64,000 nt of DNA from Amycolatopsis nigrescens CSC17Ta-90 (GCF_000384315.1 NZ_ARVW01000001.1:8229001-8293000); one strand, 5' to 3'. Numbered from the stretch's first letter, positions 46,184 through 54,764 are shown. Made by a program: numbers and translations. Notes: generated from the sequence alone by a model not told the origin.

Positions 46184-46753
46184 ATGCCACGGGTCTCCCA
46201 GGATCATCTCGACGCACGCCGGCGCCAGATCCTCGACGGATCCCGGGTGTGTTTTGCCCGTTATGGGTACGAGGGTGCCACGGTGCGCCGCCTGGAGGAA
46301 GCCACCGGGCTGTCCCGAGGTGCGATCTTTCATCATTTCCGTGACAAGGAGTCGCTGTTCCTCGCGCTGGCCGAGGACGACGCGATCCGGATGGCCGACG
46401 TGGTCGCCGCCCAGGGCCTGGTCCAGGTGATGCGCGACCTGCTCTCCGGCCAGAGCGAACATCCGGCGGACTGGCTGGGCACCAGGCTGGAGGTCTCCCG
46501 GAGGCTGCGCACCGATCCGGAGTTCCGGGCCAGGTGGGCGGCACGGTCCCAGCAGCTGACCACGGCGACCCGGCAGCGACTGCTCCGCCAGCGCGACGCC
46601 GGCAAGCTCCGCGACGACGTCAGCGTGGACGTGCTCACCGCCTTCCTGGAGCTGGTGCTGGAGGGCCTGGTCTCGCACCTCGCCATGGGCCTGCCCGCGG
46701 ACGACCTCGGCCCGGTGCTCGACCTGGTCGAGGAGACCGTCCGCCGGCACTGA
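46184..46753 (+). CDS. acnR: TetR-family aconitase repressor AcnR
   Basis: The 189-residue TetR protein has the N-terminal HTH DARRRQILDGSRVCFARYGY, RRLEEATGLSRGAIFHHFRD. This is very close, from memory, to corynebacterial AcnR and mycobacterial Rv1474c, which sense citrate and repress aconitase. In those genomes acnR sits beside acn; here about 10 kb lies between them. AcnR-like operators at the acnA -10 and before this gene support the assignment independently of position. Confidence 0.85.
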   Translation: MPRVSQDHLDARRRQILDGSRVCFARYGYEGATVRRLEEATGLSRGAIFHHFRDKESLFLALAEDDAIRMADVVAAQGLVQVMRDLLSGQSEHPADWLGTRLEVSRRLRTDPEFRARWAARSQQLTTATRQRLLRQRDAGKLRDDVSVDVLTAFLELVLEGLVSHLAMGLPADDLGPVLDLVEETVRRH

Positions 46754-46800
46754 CCACGCCGTCCCCTGCGAATGTCGGTGCCTCGTGGTGCAGTGGGCAG

Positions 46801-47379
46801 ATGGACCTTCTCGACGCACACGGTGCGGCCATGCACGTCTTCGACCGGACGATCCATCGCGTCGGCGCGGATCAGTGGGACGCACCGACGCCGTGCACCG
46901 ACTGGACGGTGCGGGACCTGGTGAACCATCTGGTCAACGAGCAGCTGTGGGTTCCGCACCTGCTCGGCGGCGCGACACTGGCCGAGGTCGGCGACCGCTT
47001 CGACGGCGACCTGCTCGGTGACGACCCGATCGGCGCCTGGGAACCGGCCGCCGCGCAGGCTCGGGCGGCCTGGACCGCGCCGGGTGCGACCGGGACGAGG
47101 GTGCACGTGTCCTTCGGGCAGATCGACGCGAGCGAGTACGGCTGGCAGATGACGATGGACCTGGCCGTGCACGGCTGGGACCTGGCCGCCGCGATCGGCG
47201 TGCCGCAGCCGATCGGCGACGAGCTGGCCGAGGCGCTGATCGCGGAGTTCGAGCCCCAGGTCGAGGGCATGCAGGGCTATGGGATCTTCGCCCCGCCGGT
47301 ATCGGTTTCGGCGGATGCGCCCGCCCCGAAACGGCTGCTCGCGTTACTGGGCCGAGACCAGGACGAATGGCGAAATTGA
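46801..47379 (+). CDS. TIGR03086-type DinB/mycothiol-maleylpyruvate-isomerase-like protein
   Basis: The 192-residue protein has the N-terminal four-helix-bundle pattern LDAHGAAMHVFDRTI, QWDAPTPCTDWTVRDLVNHL and LAVHGWDLAAAIG, with metal-binding His in VNHLV and VHGWD. It belongs to the DinB/MDMPI superfamily with a short C-terminal extension. Such proteins often use mycothiol or another thiol and zinc; the reaction is unknown. The start at ATG 46801 lacks a strong ribosome-binding site. Confidence 0.8.
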   Translation: MDLLDAHGAAMHVFDRTIHRVGADQWDAPTPCTDWTVRDLVNHLVNEQLWVPHLLGGATLAEVGDRFDGDLLGDDPIGAWEPAAAQARAAWTAPGATGTRVHVSFGQIDASEYGWQMTMDLAVHGWDLAAAIGVPQPIGDELAEALIAEFEPQVEGMQGYGIFAPPVSVSADAPAPKRLLALLGRDQDEWRN

Positions 47380-47481
47380 CCTTCCCCACACTCCTGCCCT
47401 GCGCAAACGCCGGGCCTTGACGGTACGCTTACTGCCATCCCTGCAGTTCTTGTTCTTTCTTGACGAGGAGTGACTCTTTTC

Positions 47482-47583
47482 GTGCGCGATGCGCAGTCAC
47501 CTGGTGACAGTACAAAGCCGGGTGGCGAACCCGGCTTCCCCAGCCTCCCTGCCGGCCTGACTCCGGGCGGCACGGCCCGATGA
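47482..47583 (+). CDS. Candidate Pro/Gly-rich leader ORF of the CNNM operon
   Basis: This 33-codon ORF starts GTG (GAGGAG 11 nt upstream) and its TGA overlaps the CNNM start as ATGA. The peptide begins VRDAQSPGDSTKPGG and continues EPGFPSLPAGLTPGG; six of 33 residues are proline. Two hairpins lie within it: GTCACC-T-GGTGAC (47496-47508) and AAGCCGGGT-N5-ACCCGGCTT (47515-47537, 9-bp stem). The layout suggests translational coupling and a regulatory leader. It could instead be a chance ORF. Confidence 0.45.
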   Translation: MRDAQSPGDSTKPGGEPGFPSLPAGLTPGGTAR

Positions 47584-48941
47584 ACGTCCTGCTCTCCATC
47601 CTCGGCGTTGTCTTCTTCATTCTGCTCACCATCGGCACCGGACTGGCGGTGGCCGCGGAGTTCTCGCTGACCGCGCTCGAGCGCAGCACCGTGGACGCGA
47701 ACGTCCGCCAGGTCGGTGACAAGCGCTCGAAGACCGTGCAGAAGGCGCACCGAACCCTCTCCTTCCAGCTCTCCGGCGCCCAGGTGGCCATCACCATCAC
47801 CACGCTGGTCACCGGTTACGTCGCCGAGCCGCTGATCGGCACGCTGGTCCGGCCGCTGCTGCGGGCCATTGGCCTGTCCGAGCCGGTGGCCGCGGGCGGG
47901 TCGCTGGCGATCGCCCTGCTGCTGGCCACTTCGCTGTCCATGATCCTCGGCGAAATGATGCCGAAGAACCTGGCCATCGCCAGGCCGCTGCGCACCGCAC
48001 GGGCGGTGGCCGGCTACCACGCCCGGTTCTCCGCCCTGTTCCGCTGGCTGATCACGCTGATGAACAACAGCGCCAACTTCCTGGTGCGCAAGTTCGGCGT
48101 GGAGCCGCAGGAGGAGCTTCGGTCGGCGCGCTCGCCGCAGGAGCTCGGCTCGATCGTGCGCTCCAGCGCGGAAAGCGGCACCCTGGACACCTCCACCGCG
48201 CAGCTGCTGGACCGCTCGCTGCGCTTCGGCGAGCGGACCGCGGACGAGCTGATGACCCCGCGCGTGCAGGTCGAATCGCTGTCCGTGGAGGACTCGGTGC
48301 ACGATCTGGCGCAGCTGTCCCGGCGCACCGGGTTCTCCCGGTTCCCGGTCAGCGGCGAGGACCTGGACGACGTCCGCGGCGCGGTGCACGTCAAGCAGGT
48401 GTTCACGGTGGCCGCCGCCGAGCGGCACAGCACCCGGATCGGCTCGGTCATGCGGCCGGTGCCCACGGTGCCTGAGTCGCTGCCCGGCGACTCGCTGCTC
48501 AACCGGCTGCGCGCGTCCCGGTTCCAGATCGCCATGGTGGTCGACGAGTACGGCGGCACGGCCGGGCTGGTCACCCTGGAGGACGTTGTCGAGGAGATCA
48601 TCGGCGACGTGCGCGACGAGCACGACGACCGTGAAGCCCCTGCGTCGCAACAACTCGGCGCGGACAGCTGGCTGGTCTCCGGGCAACTGCGCGCGGACGA
48701 GATCGTGGAGGTGACCGGGTTCCGGATGCCGGAGGGCGACTACGAGACCATCGCCGGGCTGATCCTGGACCGCCTCGGCAAGATCCCCTCCCCCGGCGAC
48801 CGGATCGACGTCGACGGCTGGCGGCTCACAGTGACCACAATGGACCGTCTGCGGGTCGCCGAAGTGCGGGTGCACCGGCTCGGTGACGCCGGTGCCGCCA
48901 AGGTCGACAGCCCGCCGCAGCACCAGGAGCCGGCCCGATGA
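47580..48941 (+). CDS. CNNM/CorC-type (UPF0053) membrane protein with CBS pair and CorC_HlyC domain
   Basis: The 453-residue protein has a DUF21/CNNM membrane domain with about four helices (ILGVVFFILLTIGTGLAVAA, LSFQLSGAQVAITITTLVTG, LAIALLLATSLSMILGEMMP and KNLAIARP), then a CBS pair (about 215-335: DELMTPRVQVESL, VVDEYGGTAGLVTLEDVVEE) and a C-terminal CorC_HlyC domain (SWLVSGQLRADEIVEVTGF). Family members are linked to Mg2+/Co2+ export or homeostasis. It is coupled by ATGA overlap to a second CNNM gene. From memory it matches Rv1842c. Confidence 0.92.
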   Translation: MNVLLSILGVVFFILLTIGTGLAVAAEFSLTALERSTVDANVRQVGDKRSKTVQKAHRTLSFQLSGAQVAITITTLVTGYVAEPLIGTLVRPLLRAIGLSEPVAAGGSLAIALLLATSLSMILGEMMPKNLAIARPLRTARAVAGYHARFSALFRWLITLMNNSANFLVRKFGVEPQEELRSARSPQELGSIVRSSAESGTLDTSTAQLLDRSLRFGERTADELMTPRVQVESLSVEDSVHDLAQLSRRTGFSRFPVSGEDLDDVRGAVHVKQVFTVAAAERHSTRIGSVMRPVPTVPESLPGDSLLNRLRASRFQIAMVVDEYGGTAGLVTLEDVVEEIIGDVRDEHDDREAPASQQLGADSWLVSGQLRADEIVEVTGFRMPEGDYETIAGLILDRLGKIPSPGDRIDVDGWRLTVTTMDRLRVAEVRVHRLGDAGAAKVDSPPQHQEPAR

Positions 48942-49981
48942 ACGACTGGTTCTACATTTTCCTGGTCGTGGTGCTCCTGCTCGCCAACGCGTTCTTCGTC
49001 GGCGCGGAGTTCACCCTGATCTCCTCCCGGCGGGACCGGCTGGAAGCGTTGCTGGAGCAGGGCAAGACCCGCGCGCGGACCGTGATCAACGCGAGCCGGA
49101 ACGTCTCACTGATGCTGGCCGGCGCGCAGCTGGGCATCACCATCTGCTCGCTGCTGCTCGGCAGGCTCGGCGAGCCCGCGATCGCGCATCAGCTCGCCGG
49201 ATTCTTCAAGCTGCTGCACATTCCTGAGGTGCTGCTGCACCCGATCTCGTTCGCCATTGCTCTCGCGTTCATCACCATCCTGCACGTGCTGATCGGTGAG
49301 ATGGTGCCGAAGAACCTCGCCATCGCCGAGCCGGAGCGGCTGGCGTTGTGGCTGGTGCCGGTGCACGTGGTCTGGGTGAAGCTGGCGAACCCGTTCATCT
49401 GGCTGCTCAATTTCGTGGCGAACTCCTTGCTGCGCCTGATGAAGGTGGAACCGAAGGACGAGCTGGAGACCGCGTACACCTCCGACGAACTCGCCGAGCT
49501 GCTCAGCGAGTCGCGCCGCGAGGGCCTGCTCGACCAGTCCGAGCACGAGCGGCTGAGCCAGACCCTGTCGTCGGTGCAGAAGACGGTGGCCGACGTGCTG
49601 GTGCCGATGGACCAGCTGACCACGCTGCCCAGCACGCCGACGGTCGGCGAGGTGGAACGCGCGGTGTCCTCCACCGGGTTCTCCCGCTTCCCGATCCGCA
49701 CCGAGTCCGGCGCGCTGACCGGCTACATCCACGTGAAGGACGTACTGGACCAGGTCGGCGACGACCCCGCCAGCACGGTGCCAACCGGCAAGACCCGCCG
49801 GCTCACCGACCTGCCCGCCAACGCGCGGCTGGACAAGGCGCTGTCCGCGATGCGCAAGGAGGGCGGGCACCTGGCCAGGGCACTGGACTCCGACGGCGAA
49901 GTGATCGGCGTGGTGGCGCTGGAGGATCTGGTCGAGGAGTACGTGGGCACCGTCCAGGACGGCACGCACGTCACACTGTGA
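48938..49981 (+). CDS. Second CNNM (UPF0053) membrane protein, lacking the CorC_HlyC domain
   Basis: The 347-residue protein has the DUF21 membrane domain (VVVLLLANAFFVGAEFTLIS, MLAGAQLGITICSLLLGRLG, IALAFITILHVLIGEMVPKN) and a CBS pair (VADVLVPMDQLTTLPS, VIGVVALEDLVEEYVG). It stops without the CorC_HlyC domain found in its neighbour. The two probably act as a heteromeric Mg2+-handling complex, as in the Rv1841c/Rv1842c pair. Its stop overlaps the start of the next gene (GTGA). Confidence 0.92.
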   Translation: MNDWFYIFLVVVLLLANAFFVGAEFTLISSRRDRLEALLEQGKTRARTVINASRNVSLMLAGAQLGITICSLLLGRLGEPAIAHQLAGFFKLLHIPEVLLHPISFAIALAFITILHVLIGEMVPKNLAIAEPERLALWLVPVHVVWVKLANPFIWLLNFVANSLLRLMKVEPKDELETAYTSDELAELLSESRREGLLDQSEHERLSQTLSSVQKTVADVLVPMDQLTTLPSTPTVGEVERAVSSTGFSRFPIRTESGALTGYIHVKDVLDQVGDDPASTVPTGKTRRLTDLPANARLDKALSAMRKEGGHLARALDSDGEVIGVVALEDLVEEYVGTVQDGTHVTL

Positions 49982-50880
49982 ACGTGCGGGTACTTCAGGA
50001 ATACGAATGGCGGGCGCGCGAAGCCGCGCATACCGCCAGGATGCGCACCTGGACCGAGCCGCATCAGCAGCGACGTTCCCGCGGTGTGAAGCATCCAGTA
50101 TTGGACTTCCTGTTCACCTACTACTCGTACCGTCCGTCCTATCTCGAGCGGTGGCAGCCCGGCCCCGGCGTGGTGCTCGCCGGGGCCGCGGCCGCGCAGT
50201 TCCTTCACCGGCAGGGCTATCACGAGGTGCGCGGCGGGGTGGCGCTGGATCCGGCAGGCTTCACCGAGAGGTACGCCGGCACCGCGGAGTTCGTGCGCTC
50301 CCTGCTCGAAGCGACCGCGTCCAGGGCACCTCGGCTGAGTTGCTTCGGGCTCCACGAATGGGCGATGGTCTACCGGCAGCCCGCCGATCAGGTCCGGCAC
50401 GACCAGCTGCCACTCCGGCTCGGCTCGGCCGGCACCGATGAGGTGGTCGAGACGCTCGACGTGCGCTGCGGGCATTACGATGCCTTCCGGTTCTTCACAG
50501 CGCCCGCCCGGCCGCGCAATGAGCTGCTGCCCACCAGGGAAACTCAACTGGACCTCGAACAGCCCGGTTGCCTGCACGCGAATATGGATCTTTTCAAGTG
50601 GGCATACAAGCTGGACCCGTTCGTGCACTCCGAACTGCTCGGTGACTGCTTCGCGCTGGCCGCCGAGATTCGCCTGCTGGATATGCGAGCCAGCCCGTAC
50701 GACCTGGCCGAACTTGGACATTCGCCGGTCCGGATCGAGACAGCGGAAGGCCGCGCGGAGTACGCCCGCACCCAGGCAAGCTTCGCCCGACGAGCAGCAC
50801 CCTTGCGTAACCGCCTGGTAGCACAATGCAATCACTTACTTGCGCTAAAGAATCAATCTGGAGTTGCAGAAAACAACTGA
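49978..50880 (+). CDS. Conserved actinobacterial protein, often labelled 3-methyladenine DNA glycosylase
   Basis: The 300-residue soluble protein has conserved-looking segments RGVKHPVLDFLFTYYSYRPS, RLSCFGLHEWAMVYR, RCGHYDAFRFFTAPARPRNE and CLHANMDLFKWAYKLDPFVH. I recall this family being auto-labelled 3-methyladenine DNA glycosylase, but no HhH-GPD motif or AlkC/AlkD pattern is visible, so that name is not supported. His/Cys/Asp-rich motifs suggest an enzyme. GTG 49978 overlaps the second CNNM stop, so it is translated with the Mg2+-related pair. Confidence 0.75.
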   Translation: MNVRVLQEYEWRAREAAHTARMRTWTEPHQQRRSRGVKHPVLDFLFTYYSYRPSYLERWQPGPGVVLAGAAAAQFLHRQGYHEVRGGVALDPAGFTERYAGTAEFVRSLLEATASRAPRLSCFGLHEWAMVYRQPADQVRHDQLPLRLGSAGTDEVVETLDVRCGHYDAFRFFTAPARPRNELLPTRETQLDLEQPGCLHANMDLFKWAYKLDPFVHSELLGDCFALAAEIRLLDMRASPYDLAELGHSPVRIETAEGRAEYARTQASFARRAAPLRNRLVAQCNHLLALKNQSGVAENN

Positions 50881-50975
50881 CGGTCATCACGTTTCCGGAA
50901 CGTTCGTAGCCTGTTAGAGTGATAACGTTTTGATTGCATACTCAGAGCGTGCTCAACCTAGGCGAGAGGACACCG

Positions 50976-52358
50976 ATGGGGCGTCATAGCAGGGCTGAGG
51001 ACCCCGCTCCCCACCGTCCGGAGGGTCCCGACGATTCCGGATACCGCCATCCAGCTGACGGTTCCGGGTACCAGCCTCCGGTCCACGACTCCGGCTACCA
51101 GCGCGCCGCCGCCGACCCAGGTCGCCAGGCACCGGTTCGCGGTCCCGCCATGGACCCGCGCCGGCAGCATCCCGGCATCGAGCCCGGTCATCCGCCGCGT
51201 CCCGCCGGCGAGCCGCTCCCCCAGCGCCCGGTCCCCGGTCCGCACGCACAGGGCCCCGGCTCCGGCTACCAGCGACCGGTCACCGACCCGCGCCGCCGCC
51301 GTTCGGCCGTCGATTCCGGCTTCCGGTCTCCGGCCGAAGAGTTCCACCCGCGCCGTCCCGTCGCGGACTCCGGCTACCAGCGTCCCGTGGCACCACGGCC
51401 ACAGCGCCCCGGCACCGACTCCGGCTACCAGCGCCCCATGGCCAAGCCGATCGACCAGCACCCGGCCACGGACTTCCGCCGCCCGGTCGCCGGTCCGGGC
51501 CCGCAGCCTTCGATCAGCACGCCCCGCAACCAGCGCCCGGCCGGCGACACCCGCCGCCAGCGGACCGCCACCGGCCCGGGTCCCCAGGCCGTGGTGAGGG
51601 ACTCCGGCGAGCACCGGCCGGTCACCGACTCCGGTTACCAGCGGCCCGTCACCGAATCGGGTGTGCAACGGTCGATCGCGGACCCGGAGTCGTCCGTCGC
51701 CGAATCGGCTGAGCAGGCACCGACCACCGACGTCACCGAGTCCGGCTACCAGCGTGCACTCAGCGGCGAGACCGGCAGCCACCGCGCGGTCGGCAAGGCC
51801 GCCCGGCGGCGGGTGGCCAAGTGGCCGATCGCCTGCCTCGTGCTCGTCGTGCTGGCCGGACTCGGCTGGGCCGGCTGGGGCTGGCTGGACGGAGTGGCCA
51901 ACAGCAGGGCCGAGGCGCAGGCCTCCAGCTGCGCCGAGGGCGACGCGAACATGAGGGTGATCGTCACGCCGAGCGCGGAACAGCCGGTGGCCGCCGCCGC
52001 GGCCAAGTGGAACCAGGCCAACACCGTGGTGCACGCGCACTGCGTCCGCATCGAGGTGCAGGCGATGCCCTCCGAGCGGGTGCTGAACGCGCTCACCGGG
52101 CGCAGCAACATCGACGCCATCGGCGGCATGCCGGCGGGCTGGATCCCGGAGTCGTCCTTCTGGGTCGACGCGGTGACCACCGCGAAGCCCGAGATCATCG
52201 GCTCGCCCGCGGAGTCGGTGGCCAGCTCGCGCGGTGGCGACTACCCGTTCCTCGGCCTGTCCGGCGGGCAGGTGGACGACGTGCAGAAGCGGGCGTCCCA
52301 GGTCTTCCGCAACTTCCTCAAGGAGCCGGCCCAGCAGGGCGCCTTCGGCGGCAGGTAA
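50976..52358 (+). CDS. Single-pass membrane protein with SGYQRP repeats and extracytoplasmic binding-like domain
   Basis: The 460-residue protein has an unstructured cytoplasmic region (about 1-290) rich in Pro, Arg, Gly and Ser. It carries about ten copies of a (D/G/E)SGYQRPV-like motif, for example DSGYQRPVTESG. One membrane helix follows (WPIACLVLVVLAGLGWAGWG). The extracytoplasmic domain has two cysteines (SSCAEGD, HCVRIEV) and VIVTPSAEQPVAAAAAKWNQ, like the N-terminal binding lobe of actinobacterial substrate-binding/VWA proteins, but no VWA domain. ATG 50976 has GAGAGGA 5 nt upstream. Function unknown; the repeats could be phosphorylation or scaffold sites. Confidence 0.75.
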   Translation: MGRHSRAEDPAPHRPEGPDDSGYRHPADGSGYQPPVHDSGYQRAAADPGRQAPVRGPAMDPRRQHPGIEPGHPPRPAGEPLPQRPVPGPHAQGPGSGYQRPVTDPRRRRSAVDSGFRSPAEEFHPRRPVADSGYQRPVAPRPQRPGTDSGYQRPMAKPIDQHPATDFRRPVAGPGPQPSISTPRNQRPAGDTRRQRTATGPGPQAVVRDSGEHRPVTDSGYQRPVTESGVQRSIADPESSVAESAEQAPTTDVTESGYQRALSGETGSHRAVGKAARRRVAKWPIACLVLVVLAGLGWAGWGWLDGVANSRAEAQASSCAEGDANMRVIVTPSAEQPVAAAAAKWNQANTVVHAHCVRIEVQAMPSERVLNALTGRSNIDAIGGMPAGWIPESSFWVDAVTTAKPEIIGSPAESVASSRGGDYPFLGLSGGQVDDVQKRASQVFRNFLKEPAQQGAFGGR

Positions 52359-52371
52359 GGCCGACCCGCGG

Positions 52372-52788
52372 TCAGCTCACCCGGAGCGTCAGCAGCGGCA
52401 CACCGGCCGTCCGCAGCCGGATCGGGATGTCACCGGCGTGGTCCGGTACGAAGTCGATTCCCTCGGCCTCGTCGGGATCGACATCCTCGGTCTTGTCCGG
52501 GTACCCGGCGATCTCGATGTCGTCGTGCCGGTCCGAGGTCACCCTGATCTTGAGCTGCTCGCCGCGGCGGACGTCGATCGTCCCGGCGGGCGGATTCACC
52601 TGCCCGCCCCGGAAGTCCACGTTCAGCACCCGCGGCTGGCCCGGCGCCACCGAATCCGCGGGACTCGGCACGGCCGGTGCCGGGGGCGCGGGTGCCGGTG
52701 CCGCCTGCTCGTCCTGGCCGCCAGAGCATCCGGCCGCCACTATCGCCAGCCCGGCACCCGCTGCCAGCAGAACCCGCTTCGAGAACAC
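52372..52788 (-). CDS. Lipoprotein of unknown function, possible cupredoxin-like fold
   Basis: The 138-residue protein has a lipoprotein signal (LLAAGAGLAIVAAGC, lipobox VAAGC) and a Pro/Ala linker. A beta-rich domain of about 80 residues follows: LNVDFRGGQVNPPAGTIDVR, GEQLKIRVTSDRHDDIEIAG and PDHAGDIPIRLRT. The layout recalls copper-free cupredoxin-like lipoproteins; a full Cu-ligand set is not visible. GTG 52788 is preceded by GGAGGTG. It is convergent with the repeat-rich membrane protein gene. Confidence 0.7.
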   Translation of the reverse strand: MFSKRVLLAAGAGLAIVAAGCSGGQDEQAAPAPAPPAPAVPSPADSVAPGQPRVLNVDFRGGQVNPPAGTIDVRRGEQLKIRVTSDRHDDIEIAGYPDKTEDVDPDEAEGIDFVPDHAGDIPIRLRTAGVPLLTLRVS

Positions 52789-52889
52789 TACGAACACCTC
52801 CTGTCGACGGAAACTTTCCGACACAGGCGAACCCTACGACCCCGACGGTGGCTCAGGGTTCCCCGGATGCGCTGCACCTAGGGGTGTTT

Positions 52890-52906
52890 TGCCTGCGTAC
52901 CAGGCA
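52890..52906 (-). terminator. Small hairpin after the aldo/keto reductase gene
   Basis: TGCCTG and CAGGCA form a 6-bp stem with a 5-nt loop in the gap between the aldo/keto reductase and lipoprotein genes, both on the minus strand. The U-rich side faces the plus strand, so it is only a weak terminator candidate for the reductase transcript. Confidence 0.35.
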
Positions 52907-52936
52907 TTCTTTCCCCGGCTTTTACCCCTGTTCGGG

Positions 52937-53767
52937 TCACGCCAGGTTGAAGGTGTCCGGGTCCGGGCCGACCCGGTTCCCGTTGTCCAGCTCGTCGATC
53001 GCGGCCAGATCGTCTTCGGCGAGCTCGAAGTCGAACACGTCGATGTTCTCCGCGATCCGCGACGGGGTGACCGACTTCGGGATCACCACGTTGCCCAGCT
53101 CCAGGTGCCAGCGCAGCACGATCTGGGCCGGGCTCTTGCCGTACTTGGCGGCCAGCGCGGTGATGATCCCCTCGCCGAGCAGCGCACCCTGGGCCAGCGG
53201 GCTCCACGCCTCGGTCACGATGCCGTTCTCGGCGTGGAACCGGCGCAGCTCCGCCTGCGGCAGCTGCGGGTGCAGCTCGATCTGGTTCACCGCCGGCACG
53301 ATGGCGGTCTCGTCGAGCAGCCGCCGCAGATGCGGCAGGTGGAAGTTGGAGACCCCGATCGCGCGCACCCTGCCGTCGGCGTACAGCTTCTGCATCGCAC
53401 GCCAGCTGTCCACGTAGATGCCGCGTTTCGGCACCGGCCAGTGGATCAGGTAGAGGTCGAGATAGTCCAGGCCGAGCTTGCCGAGGCTTTCGTCGAACGC
53501 CCGCAGCGTGGAGTCGTAGCCCTGGTCGGAGTTCCACAGCTTGGTGGTGATGAACAGGTCCGACCGGGCCATCCCGGAGGACGAAAGCGCGTCGCCGACC
53601 TCCGCCTCGTTCTGGTAGGCGGCCGCGGTGTCGATGCTCCGGTAGCCGGCGTCCAACGCCCCACGCACCGCCTTTGCGGTGTCCTCGGGTGCCACCTGGT
53701 AGACACCGAAACCGAGCTGGGGGATGGTGACTTCGTTGTTCAGTGCGATGGACCCGACCTCGGCCAT
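52937..53767 (-). CDS. Aldo/keto reductase
   Basis: The 276-residue TIM-barrel NADPH oxidoreductase has QLGFGVYQV at the N-terminus, catalytic Asp/Tyr in SIDTAAAYQNEAEVG, Lys in FITTKLWNSDQGYD and His in DLYLIHWPVP. The cofactor-binding end is VIPKSVTPSRIAENIDVFDF. This is the 2,5-diketo-D-gluconate-reductase-like AKR5/AKR3 group; the physiological carbonyl substrate is unknown. Confidence 0.93.
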   Translation of the reverse strand: MAEVGSIALNNEVTIPQLGFGVYQVAPEDTAKAVRGALDAGYRSIDTAAAYQNEAEVGDALSSSGMARSDLFITTKLWNSDQGYDSTLRAFDESLGKLGLDYLDLYLIHWPVPKRGIYVDSWRAMQKLYADGRVRAIGVSNFHLPHLRRLLDETAIVPAVNQIELHPQLPQAELRRFHAENGIVTEAWSPLAQGALLGEGIITALAAKYGKSPAQIVLRWHLELGNVVIPKSVTPSRIAENIDVFDFELAEDDLAAIDELDNGNRVGPDPDTFNLA

Positions 53768-53842
53768 GAAACTCCAGTCCTCACGTCGGTGACTAGTCGG
53801 TCGTACTAGTGCCGCATCCTCTCACCCGGCGGGCCGCCGCGG

Positions 53843-54637
53843 TCAGTTGCGGGCGCGCAGTACCGCGGAAGTCTGTTCGTCGGCCGGGAAGAAGGACTCG
53901 ATGACCAGCTCCGCCAGTGTCACGTCCAGCGGGGTGCCGAAGGTGGCGACCGTGCTGAAGAAGGTGAGCTCGACCCCGTTCTGCGCCATCCGCAGCGGGA
54001 TCACGATGTCCCCCGGTCCCGGTACCTCCACCTCGGGCTCCGGCTGGTCGCACGGATAGCCCCGCAGTTCCTCCAACAGCTCGGCCAGCTCCTCGTCCGC
54101 GGTCACCGAGACCTGGCGGCGCAGCCTGCCGAGCAGATGCGCGCGCCACTCCCCCAGGTTCAGGATGCTGGGCGCCATCCCGTTCGGATGCAGGGTCGCC
54201 CGCAGCACGTTGACCGGCGGGGTGAGCAGTTCCGGTGCCATCCCCGCGGTCAGCACCAGGGTGCTCTCGTTCGCGTCCAGCATGTTCCAGCAGCGGTCCA
54301 GCACCAAGGCCGGATAGGGGTCGTGCGCGGTCAGCAGCTGGCGGACCGCGGTGAGCGCGGGTGCCATGTCCGGGTCGTCCAGCGCGCTCTGCCGGTACGC
54401 CGGCGCGTAGCCGGCCGCGAGCAGCAGCTGGTTGCGTTCCCGCAGCGGGACGTCGAGGTGCTCGCCGAGGCGCAGCACCATGTCGCGGCTCGGGGTGGAC
54501 CGGCCGGTCTCCACGAAACTCAGGTGCCGGGTGGAGATGTCCGCCGAGATGGACAGGTCCAGCTGGCTAATCCGGCGCCGCTCACGCCATTGCCGGAGCA
54601 GCTCGCCGACAGGTCGCTGCTGGTGTCTACTCGCCAT
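53843..54637 (-). CDS. XRE-family regulator with MmyB-type ligand domain
   Basis: The 264-residue protein has an N-terminal XRE helix-turn-helix (LRQWRERRRISQLDLSI, ISTRHLSFVETGRSTPSR) and a C-terminal MmyB-like PAS-related domain (PALVLDRCWNMLDANE) that may bind fatty acids. It is divergent from a SnoaL-like gene across 127 bp that contains an inverted repeat, so repression of that gene is plausible. The ATG at 54637 removes a short unconserved extension. Confidence 0.88.
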   Translation of the reverse strand: MASRHQQRPVGELLRQWRERRRISQLDLSISADISTRHLSFVETGRSTPSRDMVLRLGEHLDVPLRERNQLLLAAGYAPAYRQSALDDPDMAPALTAVRQLLTAHDPYPALVLDRCWNMLDANESTLVLTAGMAPELLTPPVNVLRATLHPNGMAPSILNLGEWRAHLLGRLRRQVSVTADEELAELLEELRGYPCDQPEPEVEVPGPGDIVIPLRMAQNGVELTFFSTVATFGTPLDVTLAELVIESFFPADEQTSAVLRARN

Positions 54638-54677
54638 TGCCGTGGTCACGCCGGTCACGTTACGGGCACGGGTGGAC

Positions 54678-54706
54678 CGTCGCCATTACCTCCGGCGTAA
54701 TCGACG
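54678..54706. promoter_or_regulatory. Inverted repeat between XRE regulator and SnoaL-like gene
   Basis: ATTAC (54685-54689) and GTAAT (54697-54701) are separated by 7 bp, and outer CGTCG and CGACG boxes extend the symmetry with one-sided spacing. It is the only clear dyad in the divergent region and is a candidate operator of the XRE-family regulator. Confidence 0.45.
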
Positions 54707-54764
54707 GCGCGCGGCGCGCCGGTCAGGGTTGGTGGCACACCGAAGCTTCACGAAAGGATCCACC

